The notes: generated by a model from the sequence alone, not told the origin. DNA of 24,423 nucleotides from Mucilaginibacter_A sp964244955 (GCA_964244955.1 CAXTKQ010000056.1:1-24423); one strand, 5' to 3'. Shown: positions 12,345 to 19,043, counted from the stretch's first letter. Translations and numbers: made by a program.

Positions 12345-13804
12345 AAAAATCTTTCATAGCAATCGTACTGATTGTTGTTGCAATTTATGCCTATCTAACT
12401 TTTAGATTCGCGCTTAACGGCTATCCCGGTTTTATACAAGATTCAACTTGCTTTTTGCCAACGGCTTATTTTATCAACCATTTTCATCAGTTAATTAATC
12501 CTTTGTATGATGCTGGACTTGATCCAATTCAACATCGGTTCCTTTTTTATCCGCCACTGTTTCCTTGCGTTGTTGCTTTGATCAATAGGTTGATGCCCGA
12601 GTTTTACAACAACATGCAAGTAAGCCAGTCTTTTATAGATTTGATGAGTTTGATTGTACTGCTGTTTGCTGTTTATGTTTATACCATTAAAAGAAAAGTT
12701 AATGCTTCTTTTACCTTATATTTTTTGGTGATACTTTGGCTTTTTGCCTTGTTTTCTTTTTATGGCGTGCAGGAAGGAAGGCCAGAAGTTTTGTGCAAGT
12801 TCTTCATTTCCTGCTTTTTGTTAAATAATGTTTATCAAAGTAAGCGGTTTTGCAATTTTAACAACGGGATAATTGTAACGTTGAATATGATTACCTCGCC
12901 GGTTTCTACTTTTTATTTGATATTGATAACTGCCGGTTTACTTTTTTACCGGAACGAATTTAAACTAAAACCTATCCTGCAAACTGCTTTGGGCTTTGTC
13001 ATTATTGCCGGGATTTTTGCAATCTTTTATCCGTATCATATTATAGAATTGATCCAAGCTTTACGCCAACATTCAAAAAATGTAATTGTGAACCGTTATA
13101 GCACAAACTCATTAAAAACGTTTGTCAGCTTTTACATCACTTATACTTATGCACCGTTTTTAATCTTCAATTTTCTAATTCCGATTATTTATATTACGCG
13201 TATTTTAGTTAGAAAAAGAATGATAATTGCGTTGGGTTTACTTGCAGTTTTATCAATATTGGTATCTTATTTTTCTTTTAGGGATATGCCAATGAATTAC
13301 AACATGCTTGTTTTATCGCCTGTTTTTTTCTTTGTTTTATTCGTCATAATCACACAACTATTTATAGGCGATAAAAGAAGTACGCTTTTTAAAATTTCAT
13401 CAATTGGTATTGTGTTTATCTTGTTTGTAAATTCAATTGGTTTTATCCGCAGAACCTTGCTTTTTTACGGCACACAGGATGAAAACAAAATCACTTATAA
13501 CAATTTTAGGACTGAATTTTTGAAAGTTGCGGCGCAAACAAACAAAGGCAAAAAGATAGGAATTACTTTTTCATTGTGGCCTTATTGTTTAGATCATTAT
13601 AAAAATATCACCTTAAACCAAACTGATACTTCTATCCAATATTTGATGGTGCAACAATTGTATTCTGGCGCAACTGAACCGCCAACATTAAAAGATTATA
13701 AATTAATCAAAAACAACTTTATCAACAAACATCCAAAGTTGGGGAAAGTTCCTTTAGGCAATACTTATCCCTGGTTTCAAACTGCTGTTTATGAGCGAAA
13801 GTAA
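12341..13804 (+). CDS. Polytopic membrane protein, GT-C-like glycosyltransferase candidate
   Basis: The 487-aa product has about ten or more hydrophobic helices. It starts with an N-terminal helix (about 5-25) followed by an extracytoplasmic loop holding GYPGFIQDSTCFLPTAYF (about 28-45). An acidic residue in the first loop after helix 1 is the hallmark of GT-C enzymes, which use polyprenyl-phosphate sugars as donors. A second loop has FYPPLFP, and the C-terminal 90 residues form a soluble domain (KKIGITFSLWPYCLDHYKNI). I do not recognise a named family, so the GT-C assignment is inferred from topology and from its place between a polyprenyl-phosphate phosphoribosyltransferase and a phosphatase. 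It overlaps both neighbours (4 and 14 nt). A degenerate interspersed element lies within it at 12698-12726. Confidence 0.65.
   Translation: MKKSFIAIVLIVVAIYAYLTFRFALNGYPGFIQDSTCFLPTAYFINHFHQLINPLYDAGLDPIQHRFLFYPPLFPCVVALINRLMPEFYNNMQVSQSFIDLMSLIVLLFAVYVYTIKRKVNASFTLYFLVILWLFALFSFYGVQEGRPEVLCKFFISCFLLNNVYQSKRFCNFNNGIIVTLNMITSPVSTFYLILITAGLLFYRNEFKLKPILQTALGFVIIAGIFAIFYPYHIIELIQALRQHSKNVIVNRYSTNSLKTFVSFYITYTYAPFLIFNFLIPIIYITRILVRKRMIIALGLLAVLSILVSYFSFRDMPMNYNMLVLSPVFFFVLFVIITQLFIGDKRSTLFKISSIGIVFILFVNSIGFIRRTLLFYGTQDENKITYNNFRTEFLKVAAQTNKGKKIGITFSLWPYCLDHYKNITLNQTDTSIQYLMVQQLYSGATEPPTLKDYKLIKNNFINKHPKLGKVPLGNTYPWFQTAVYERK
12698..12726. repeat. Interspersed element inside the GT-C-like gene
   Basis: 12704-12726 is identical over 23 nt to 1931-1953 of the hairpin terminator after the DUF2231 gene. 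The upstream TAAAAG is also shared, with 7 nt missing between. It encodes KRKVNASFT in frame. Confidence 0.55.
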
Positions 13805-14396
13805 AATTATTGCTTTTTTTGATTTTGACGGAACGATAACCAACCGCGATATTTTTTGGGACTTTACTTTTTTTCGGTTAAAAAATGGATTGTCGGTTTT
13901 AAAAGTTATCCGTGCTCTGCCTGACTTTGCTTTGTATCTCGGTAAGATTTTAAACAACGAACAAGCCAAACAAAGGATTTTTAGTAAATTATTTAAAGAT
14001 GAAAGTTTGGATAGTTTCAATAATTCAGTTGAGAAGTATTATAAATCTTATCTTCACAAAAGAATTAAAAAAGATGCTTTAGACCGAATTAACTGGCATA
14101 AAAACAGTATGCATCAGGTTTGTATTGTCAGTGCCAACTTTGATCTGATATTGCAAAAGTTTGTACAATCCAATCAAATCCAATTAATTTCAACACAAAT
14201 ACAAGTAGAGGATGATTTGATTACCGGAAAATTTGCAACCCGCAATTGTTATGGCGAAGAGAAAGCAATCAGGATCAAAAGTGCTTTCCCCAACTTAAAT
14301 TCCTACACCAAAATCTACGCTTACGGCGATAGCAAAGGCGATTTGCAAATGCTGGACTTGGCTACAGAAAAGTTTTACTGCTTCTTTAAAAAGTAA
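13791..14396 (+). CDS. HAD-superfamily (subfamily IB, SerB-like) phosphatase
   Basis: The 201-aa soluble protein has all four HAD motifs: DFDGT with nucleophile Asp11 and Asp13, SAN in VCIVSANFD (motif II), a Lys in the EEKAIRIK region (motif III) and GDSKGD (motif IV). A helical cap (about 25-95) follows motif I. In actinobacteria a phosphatase removes the 5-phosphate from polyprenyl-phosphoryl-5-phosphoribose after the UbiA step, and in some other bacteria UbiA and HAD domains are fused. The position here supports that role, but phosphoserine phosphatase-like activity on another substrate cannot be excluded. It starts 14 nt inside the preceding gene, so the two are translationally coupled. 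WHKNSMHQ codons contain a right arm of the interspersed element (14099-14110). Confidence 0.85.
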   Translation: MSESKIIAFFDFDGTITNRDIFWDFTFFRLKNGLSVLKVIRALPDFALYLGKILNNEQAKQRIFSKLFKDESLDSFNNSVEKYYKSYLHKRIKKDALDRINWHKNSMHQVCIVSANFDLILQKFVQSNQIQLISTQIQVEDDLITGKFATRNCYGEEKAIRIKSAFPNLNSYTKIYAYGDSKGDLQMLDLATEKFYCFFKK

Positions 14397-14407
14397 GTTT
14401 TTCTTTC

Positions 14408-14415
14408 TACATTTG
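14408..14415 (+). promoter_or_regulatory. -7 promoter element of the rpsF operon
   Basis: TACATTTG matches TAnnTTTG. The same octamer precedes the tRNA gene at 19256, and an AAAAGTAA lies 10-11 nt upstream in both. It predicts a leader of about 45 nt that contains a short GC-rich hairpin (CCGC/GCGG around 14420-14434), a possible S6:S18 feedback site. Confidence 0.6.
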
Positions 14416-14463
14416 CGCTCCGCTTTTTGGCGGGTAAATCATTAAATACCAACAGCAAAAAGA

Positions 14464-14832
14464 ATGCAACAGTACGAAACAGTAATCGTTCTTACCCCGT
14501 TGTTATCTGTAGATGTAGCGAAAGAGGCCATTGCCAAATTCACTAAAGTTTTAACGGATAACGGAGCCGAAATTATCCAGGAGGATAATTGGGGTTTGAG
14601 AAAATTAGCGTACCCTGTACAAAAAAAGAGTACAGGTTACTATCACCTAACTGAATACAAGGCACCGGGTGAACTAATTAACAAACTGGAAACCGAGTTT
14701 CGCCGTGATGAGCGCGTGCTTCGTTTTTTAACTATTTCGCTGGATAAACATGCCATCGCTTACAACGAAAAGAAACGTAGTGGTGCTTTTAACCAGCGCA
14801 AACCAAAAGCAGAGGAGGCCGTAGCAAGATAA
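14464..14832 (+). CDS. rpsF: 30S ribosomal protein S6
   Basis: The 122-aa product starts with the typical S6 beta strand MQQYETVIVLTPLLS. It continues with IIQEDNWGLRKLAYPVQKKS and GYYHLTEYKAPGELINKLE, the binding face for S18, and RRDERVLRFLTISLD, then a charged tail (KRSGAFNQRKPKAEE) common in this phylum. It binds S18 on the platform of the small subunit. First gene of an rpsF-rpsR-rplI operon without ssb between them. Its stop overlaps the rpsR start (TAATG). Confidence 0.97.
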   Translation: MQQYETVIVLTPLLSVDVAKEAIAKFTKVLTDNGAEIIQEDNWGLRKLAYPVQKKSTGYYHLTEYKAPGELINKLETEFRRDERVLRFLTISLDKHAIAYNEKKRSGAFNQRKPKAEEAVAR

Positions 14833-15095
14833 TGGCAAACGATCAGATTAAATACGTAACCGCCCCTAAAGTAGAGGACAACCGTAAAAAATATTGCCGT
14901 TTTAAAAAGAACGGCATCAAGTACATTGATTACAAAGACGCCAACTTTTTAATGAAGTTCATCAACGATCAGGGTAAATTGCTGCCACGCCGTTTAACCG
15001 GAACTTCTTTAAAATTTCAGCGCAAAGTGGCCCAAGCCGTAAAACGCGCGCGCCATATTGGTTTGTTGCCTTATGTTGCAGACTCGTTAAAATAG
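14832..15095 (+). CDS. rpsR: 30S ribosomal protein S18
   Basis: The 87-aa product has the S18 core: KYCRFKKNGIKYIDYKDANF, then LMKFINDQGKLLPRRLTGT and KFQRKVAQAVKRARHIGLLP. It pairs with S6 on the 30S platform. The start overlaps the rpsF stop by one base, giving translational coupling and equal output. The TAG stop is part of the Shine-Dalgarno site of rplI. Confidence 0.97.
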   Translation: MANDQIKYVTAPKVEDNRKKYCRFKKNGIKYIDYKDANFLMKFINDQGKLLPRRLTGTSLKFQRKVAQAVKRARHIGLLPYVADSLK

Positions 15096-15099
15096 GAGG
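15094..15099 (+). promoter_or_regulatory. Shine-Dalgarno site of rplI
   Basis: AGGAGG, seven bases before ATG 15107, overlaps the rpsR TAG (15093-15095). A full anti-SD match is rare in this phylum, and here it fixes the rplI start. Confidence 0.75.
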
Positions 15100-15106
15100 A
15101 TACGAA

Positions 15107-15550
15107 ATGGAAGTTATTTTAAAACAAGACATCAAGAACCTCGGCGAGAAAGATGATGTAGTAAATGTAAAGCCAGGTTACGGCCGCAACTTTTTAATTC
15201 CGAAAGGATTTGCAAGTATGGCAACCGAATCTGCACGCAAAGTTTTGGCCGAAAACCTGAAACAAGCTGCTTTTAAACAAGATAAAATACGCAAAGATGC
15301 GGATGCCATTGCAGCCCGTTTGGAAGGCGTAACGCTTACCATCGGTGCAAAAGCCGGCGAAAGCGGTAAAATTTTTGGTGCCATCAATACCATTCAGGTT
15401 TCGGATGCTTTGAAAAAACAAGGGTTTGAGGTTGACCGCCGCAAAATTACTTTTGACAGCGACCCGAAATTTGTTGGCGATTATGTTGCCAATTTAAACC
15501 TGCACAAAGAAGTAAAAGTAAAAGTGCCGTTTACGGTTGTTGCGGAGTAA
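15107..15550 (+). CDS. rplI: 50S ribosomal protein L9
   Basis: The 147-aa product begins MEVILKQDIKNLGEKDDVVN and continues VKPGYGRNFLIPKGFA, the conserved N-terminal rRNA-binding domain. A long connecting helix (about 38-75) and a C-terminal domain (GKIFGAINTIQVSDALKKQG, DRRKITFD) follow, so both domains are present at standard length. It binds 23S rRNA near the L1 stalk. Last gene of the operon; a hairpin terminator follows some 185 nt downstream, after a palindrome repeat and an interspersed element. Confidence 0.97.
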   Translation: MEVILKQDIKNLGEKDDVVNVKPGYGRNFLIPKGFASMATESARKVLAENLKQAAFKQDKIRKDADAIAARLEGVTLTIGAKAGESGKIFGAINTIQVSDALKKQGFEVDRRKITFDSDPKFVGDYVANLNLHKEVKVKVPFTVVAE

Positions 15551-15606
15551 GAAGTCGGGAAGTTAGGAAGACAAAAAGTTTGGAAGACAGAAAGATGTTG
15601 CGGTAC

Positions 15607-15693
15607 TGTCATTTCGAAACGAAGTGAGAAATCTTCATCGAATAACGCATTTAAGCTGCTCTGAATAAGATTCCTCCTACTGTCGGAATGACA
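15607..15693. repeat. GTCATTTCG palindrome repeat, diverged copy
   Basis: Left arm TGTCATTTCGAAACGAAG...AATCTTC (15607-15636) and right arm AAGATTCCTCC...GGAATGACA (15667-15693), with several mismatches. It is a diverged relative of 16485-16571 in the rplI downstream region. Confidence 0.75.
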
Positions 15694-15696
15694 ACA

Positions 15697-15727
15697 ATGC
15701 TTCTTTTAGCACATAAAAATCAGTATC
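15697..15727. repeat. TGCTTC-type interspersed element, copy 12
   Basis: ATGCTTCTTTTA (15697-15708), spacer GCACA, TAAAAATCAGTATC (15714-15727), 3 nt after the palindrome repeat. Best example of the unequal-arm form. Confidence 0.8.
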
Positions 15728-15734
15728 ACCAATA

Positions 15735-15767
15735 AAAGGTGTCCGATTATTCGGGCACCTTTCTTAT
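15735..15767 (+). terminator. Rho-independent terminator after the ribosomal operon
   Basis: 12-bp stem AAAGGTGTCCGA (15735-15746) / TCGGGCACCTTT (15751-15762) with one G-U pair and a 4-nt loop, followed by TTTCTTATTT. It ends rpsF-rpsR-rplI transcription before mtgA. Confidence 0.8.
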
Positions 15768-15768
15768 T

Positions 15769-15776
15769 TATATTTG
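15769..15776 (+). promoter_or_regulatory. Candidate -7 element for mtgA
   Basis: TATATTTG matches TAnnTTTG and lies 11 bases before ATG 15787, implying a very short leader. No TTTG box at the normal distance: that position is inside the terminator stem. Confidence 0.35.
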
Positions 15777-15786
15777 GCTTTGTGAA

Positions 15787-16464
15787 ATGCGCCTGTTCAA
15801 ATACCTCCTCAAATTAATATTGATTGGTTTCTTCGGCGTTACCATTTTGTGGGTGCTGTTGCTGCGTTTTATCAACCCGCCTGTAACATTACTGATGATC
15901 GAGCGTGGTTTCGAGCGGAAAGCGGCAGGGAAGGACTGGAAGATAGATAAAGACTGGGTTTCGTTTGATGATATGTCCATCAACATCAAAAAAGCTGCCG
16001 TAGCTTCTGAAGACCAGTTGTTTTTAGAGCATCACGGGTTTGATTTACGGGCAATTGAACGCGCTATTGATAAAAACCAGCACAGCAATAAACTGATTGG
16101 CGGAAGTACTATTTCGCAACAAACGGCCAAAAATGTGTTTTTGTGGCCCGGACGTTCGTACATCCGTAAAGCTTTTGAAGCTTATTTTACCATGTTGATC
16201 GAAGCGTTGTGGAGCAAAGAACGGATCATGGAAGTTTATTTAAACGTGATTGAAATGGGTGATGGGATTTATGGAATTGAAGCCGCTTCGGAAACTTATT
16301 TTAAACGCCATGCCTCGCAACTGAGCAAACAGCAGGCAGCTTTAATTGTGGGCGTTTGGCCAAACCCGCTTAAATGGTCGCCGGTAAAGCCAACGCAATA
16401 CATCAGGCACCGTAGTTACCTGATCATGAAAAATATGCGCAGGTTGGGGCCTTTGGATTTTTAG
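15787..16464 (+). CDS. mtgA: Monofunctional biosynthetic peptidoglycan transglycosylase
   Basis: This enzyme polymerises lipid II into glycan strands at the outer face of the inner membrane. The 225-aa product has one N-terminal membrane anchor (about 8-28) and a GT51 domain: AVASEDQLFLEHHGFD with catalytic Glu75, GGSTISQQTAKNVFLWPGRS (moenomycin-site motif), RKAFEAYFTMLIEALWSKER and EVYLNVIEMGDGIYGIEAAS. There is no transpeptidase domain. An upstream GTG (15739) is in frame but lies inside the terminator hairpin, so ATG 15787 is the start. The TAG stop (16462-16464) belongs to an interspersed element. Confidence 0.95.
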   Translation: MRLFKYLLKLILIGFFGVTILWVLLLRFINPPVTLLMIERGFERKAAGKDWKIDKDWVSFDDMSINIKKAAVASEDQLFLEHHGFDLRAIERAIDKNQHSNKLIGGSTISQQTAKNVFLWPGRSYIRKAFEAYFTMLIEALWSKERIMEVYLNVIEMGDGIYGIEAASETYFKRHASQLSKQQAALIVGVWPNPLKWSPVKPTQYIRHRSYLIMKNMRRLGPLDF

Positions 16465-16480
16465 GGCATAAAAGAAGTAT
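16453..16480. repeat. Interspersed element over the mtgA stop codon
   Basis: TTGGATTTTTA (16453-16463), spacer GGGCA, TAAAAGAAGTAT (16469-16480). The last codons of mtgA and its stop form the left arm. Confidence 0.7.
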
Positions 16481-16484
16481 CAGT

Positions 16485-16571
16485 GTTGTCATTTCGACCG
16501 AAGGGAGAAATCTTATTTCAACCAGAACAACGGCTTTGAAGAAGATTTCTCCCTTTGGTCGAAATGACAAC
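16485..16571. repeat. Complete GTCATTTCGACC palindrome repeat
   Basis: 30-nt arms 16485-16514 and 16542-16571 match at 29 of 30 positions around a 27-nt loop. It lies between the convergent mtgA and the 16577 gene and could fold into a long stem in either transcript. Similar elements are dispersed in many Bacteroidota genomes. Confidence 0.9.
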
Positions 16572-16576
16572 AAAAA

Positions 16577-17062
16577 TCAAACTTCAATCAAACTTCCAAA
16601 AAACCTGGCGTGCCAACTGTTTTTTAAAGGCACTTGCCACTTCGTTTCAAAATCCTGAAGGTTGTTTACCAAATTGTTAAACACCATTGTTTCGCCGGTT
16701 ATTTTTCCTGTCCGCAGCAGTTCTTCCAATTCTTCGCGTGTGGCCGATTGTATTTTGTCGCCTTTTACATAAGCTGTGTTAAAACGGTCGAACAAGTTGA
16801 TGCCAAATTCTTGTTCCACATCTTGCATAAACCTTACTGATTTATCTATTGAACAACCGCTTGCGCCGGCCTGGCTTTCATCAACTACCAAAACAATAAA
16901 ACGCTGATAAACCACTTGGGTAGCCGCTTTTAGTTGTTGATTGTGCGCCGTCCAACTGCTGGCAAATTGGTTTAACAGAGGTTGTAAACGGGCAACTTCC
17001 TGTTCGGATAATTCCCGGTTGGCTTGGTAAACCCAAACTTTTGATGCAGGTGAAAATTCCAT
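16577..17062 (-). CDS. Conserved Bacteroidota protein with DESQAGASGCSID motif
   Basis: The 161-aa protein belongs to a small family confined mostly to Bacteroidota and often mislabelled as an ABC transporter ATPase; it has no Walker motifs. Its conserved parts are KVWVYQANRELSEQE (8-22), SSWTAHNQQLKA (35-46), the central FIVLVVDESQAGASGCSID (about 55-73) and the C-terminal half with FDRFNTAYV. The Cys in GASGCSID is a candidate active-site residue (inference). There is no signal peptide or membrane helix, and the function is unknown. It is convergent with mtgA; the space between is filled by the palindrome repeat. Confidence 0.8.
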   Translation of the reverse strand: MEFSPASKVWVYQANRELSEQEVARLQPLLNQFASSWTAHNQQLKAATQVVYQRFIVLVVDESQAGASGCSIDKSVRFMQDVEQEFGINLFDRFNTAYVKGDKIQSATREELEELLRTGKITGETMVFNNLVNNLQDFETKWQVPLKNSWHARFFGSLIEV

Positions 17063-17148
17063 GGCACAAAAATAGTTAAAGGCTGGGAAGGAATTGTATT
17101 TGAAAGTAAATCTTTAATAGTTTTGCTAACGAAACTGGTTCTATAAAT

Positions 17149-17190
17149 CTGGGTTTTATTTAAAAAATGACTATTTGATTTGACTTAAAT
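17149..17190. repeat. Direct repeat A flanking the NTF2/crp region
   Basis: CTGGGTTTTATTTAAAAAAT then GACTATTTGATTTGACTTAAAT. The first 28 nt match 19001-19028 at 24 positions, and the similarity continues beyond that. Confidence 0.55.
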
Positions 17191-17305
17191 TACAGCACAC
17201 ATAACTAAGGCAAAACTATCTATACCTATCTCAATTATGTTTTTTTATTAAGAGATGCAATTTCAGCGATATATCTATATGTTATGGCAATTCAAGTGTA
17301 ATTTT

Positions 17306-17348
17306 AACATAGCCTCTCCATTACTAGGATGAAACGGAGGGCTATGTT
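17306..17348. terminator. Hairpin downstream of the NTF2-like gene
   Basis: Arms AACATAGCCTCTCC (17306-17319) and GGAGGGCTATGTT (17336-17348) pair with one bulge, 5 nt after the stop of the minus-strand gene. No clear U-tract follows, so it may be a 3'-end stabilising hairpin rather than a true terminator. Confidence 0.45.
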
Positions 17349-17353
17349 TAGCT

Positions 17354-17824
17354 TTACAGATCAAATGCTTTTTCTTTAGGATTGCTATGAAATTTTCCGG
17401 CTGGGGTGATGCGGAAAGTGCCTGAAGTTGCGAAAGTATCTTCCATAAACATAAAGTGATAGATTTTGCCATCTTTCACTTTTGCCAAAATTGAGAAAGG
17501 TGAAGTAACTTTTTTGTTTAGTGTTCTTGAAGTGTAGGTGAAGCTTCCGAACACTGCTACTTTTTCATCGGCGGCAAATATATCTTGTACCTCAAATGCC
17601 TGAATGGTCCAGAAAGCATTAACGCCGGCAAAGGTATCAATAAAGGCTTGTGCTCCTTTATACGTACCAGTCCAGGGCAGTATTTTCTGCAATTCCGGAT
17701 CATTAAAGTTTAACGAAACATAGGTTGCATCATCGGCAATGATAGGCCTCATGACATCTGGATTAGTTGTGTTGGCTAAAAATTTTTGAATCACCTCTAA
17801 CGGTGTTGATGCTGAATTTTCCAT
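17354..17824 (-). CDS. SnoaL/NTF2-like fold protein
   Basis: The 156-aa protein has the pattern of a SnoaL-like polyketide cyclase/NTF2 fold: an N-terminal helix pair (STPLEVIQKFLANTTNPDVM), DDATYVSLN, PWTGTYKGAQAFIDTF (about 51-66), then strands VQDIFAADEKVAVFGSFTY and SPFSILAKVKDGKIYHFMFM. Members of this fold are small enzymes or ligand-binding proteins with a conical pocket, and function varies widely. No catalytic set can be named here. It is transcribed divergently from a Crp/Fnr regulator, with an FNR-type box in the shared 449-nt region, which suggests it is a target. Confidence 0.8.
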   Translation of the reverse strand: MENSASTPLEVIQKFLANTTNPDVMRPIIADDATYVSLNFNDPELQKILPWTGTYKGAQAFIDTFAGVNAFWTIQAFEVQDIFAADEKVAVFGSFTYTSRTLNKKVTSPFSILAKVKDGKIYHFMFMEDTFATSGTFRITPAGKFHSNPKEKAFDL

Positions 17825-18273
17825 TTTAGTATTTTTTATTTATAAGTTAGAAAGCGTATTAGATGCAATGATAGTTGCACCGAAAAGTTTGGTGCTAAAA
17901 AGACCAGCTGCAGTTAGTGTCAAGCCTTTCAGATGCCTCCGGCGAGAAGCCATTGCCTATGTAGTTTCTCGTGTCATTACTTTAATTATTTAATGCAAAG
18001 GTATTCCAAAAGGAATTTTCTTGCCAATGATCCAGTTTAAGAAATTAACTTGATTCAAATCAAGGGTATGATTATTTTGCATTCCTCTTTATGTTATACA
18101 AGAAGCTGACACAAAAGCCACTATAAAATGGGAACAGACTTTAACATGAAAAATTTTTCGATATTGCTAATTTGATGTTAATGAAAACCAATCACCCAAA
18201 ACAACTATTGGCTTTTATTTAAAATCATTTTTAATTTCACTTATATTTATAGGGTAAAGTCAAAAGTATTTTA
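17825..18273. other. 449-nt divergent regulatory region
   Basis: There is no gene. The region holds two dyads with the same 5-4-5 layout, ATTCC-N4-GGAAT at 18003-18016 and TTGAT-N4-ATCAA at 18050-18063, with centres 47 bp apart. A further small hairpin lies at 17877-17895 (GCACC/GGTGC) near the NTF2-like gene. TATATTTA at 18242-18249 is a weak -7 candidate for the regulator gene. Confidence 0.5.
18049..18064. promoter_or_regulatory. FNR-type operator
   Basis: CTTGATTCAAATCAAG is a perfect palindrome and an exact match to the FNR consensus TTGAT-N4-ATCAA. It is placed between two divergent genes, one of which encodes a Crp/Fnr protein with the matching recognition helix. Confidence 0.6.
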
Positions 18274-18894
18274 ATGAAAGATCCGATACCTCCGGATTCC
18301 ACCGAGCTACTACTTACTTACTTCGAGCAGTTTTTTCCACTAACCGAAGAAGAGAAAGAACTGGTAAGGACAAACTTCCACTCACGGTTTTATAGGAAAA
18401 GACAGTTTGTTTTGCAGGAAGGCGATATATGCACCCAGTTTAATTTTGTCGTTCGTGGCTGTTTAAGAATTTACAAAATTGATGACAAAGGAAATACACA
18501 TATTCTTCAATTTGCTCCCGAAAATCATTGGATCAATGATTTGGGAAGCTTTCATAGTGTAAAGCCTTCTGCTATGGCTATCGATGCTTTGGAAGATACG
18601 GTAATACTGCAAATCAGCCGGGATGATTTGATATCGCTTTATAAAGCTTCGCCCCGGTTTGATCGCATTTTTCGTATACTGATCGAAAAAAATTTTATTC
18701 GCCTACAGCAACGGTTGCTGCAAAATATTAGTTCTGTGGCGGCGGAACGCTACCAGTCCTTTTTGGAACTCTATCCTCATTTAACCAATCGCATTTCACA
18801 AGTGCAAATTGCAGCCTTCTTGGGTATCACGCCAGAGTTTATAAGCCGGCTTCGGAACTCGCGCAACCAAAGTGCAAAATCATCAAAACCTTGA
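18274..18894 (+). CDS. Crp/Fnr-family transcriptional regulator
   Basis: The 206-aa protein has an N-terminal cyclic-nucleotide-binding-type beta-roll (about 20-120; RKRQFVLQEGDICTQFNFVV, then RGCLRIYKID), a long dimer helix (about 128-152) and a C-terminal helix-turn-helix (NRISQVQIAAFLGITPEFIS, 172-191). The recognition helix contains Glu188-x-x-Ser191-Arg192, the FNR pattern for reading TTGAT. It lacks the N-terminal cysteine cluster of oxygen-sensing FNR, and the only Cys in the roll are at 53 and 63, so its signal is unknown. The C-terminus is short and polar (RNSRNQSAKSSKP). It probably controls the divergent NTF2-like gene and itself. Confidence 0.88.
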   Translation: MKDPIPPDSTELLLTYFEQFFPLTEEEKELVRTNFHSRFYRKRQFVLQEGDICTQFNFVVRGCLRIYKIDDKGNTHILQFAPENHWINDLGSFHSVKPSAMAIDALEDTVILQISRDDLISLYKASPRFDRIFRILIEKNFIRLQQRLLQNISSVAAERYQSFLELYPHLTNRISQVQIAAFLGITPEFISRLRNSRNQSAKSSKP

Positions 18895-18987
18895 ACCACA
18901 TCAACACTATTTCTTAAACCAGTTCATGGCAGGTTCACTGCTTATGCGGAAGATTTGCTTTAACAAATCAATCACATGTTATAATAA

Positions 18988-19043
18988 AAATAGTCATTAC
19001 CTGAGTTCGATTTAGAAAATGACTATTTAATCTGGACTTAACT
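18988..19043. repeat. Inverted repeat overlapping direct repeat B
   Basis: Perfect 11-bp arms AAATAGTCATT (18988-18998) and AATGACTATTT (19018-19028) around a 19-nt loop. The right part (19001-19043) is the partner of 17149-17190. It looks like an insertion-element or MITE end, but no transposase is present. Confidence 0.5.

Noticed and set aside
15739..15786. Upstream GTG start for mtgA
   Set aside because: The added codons lie within a clear terminator hairpin and a promoter-like TATATTTG, and ATG 15787 begins with the expected membrane anchor.
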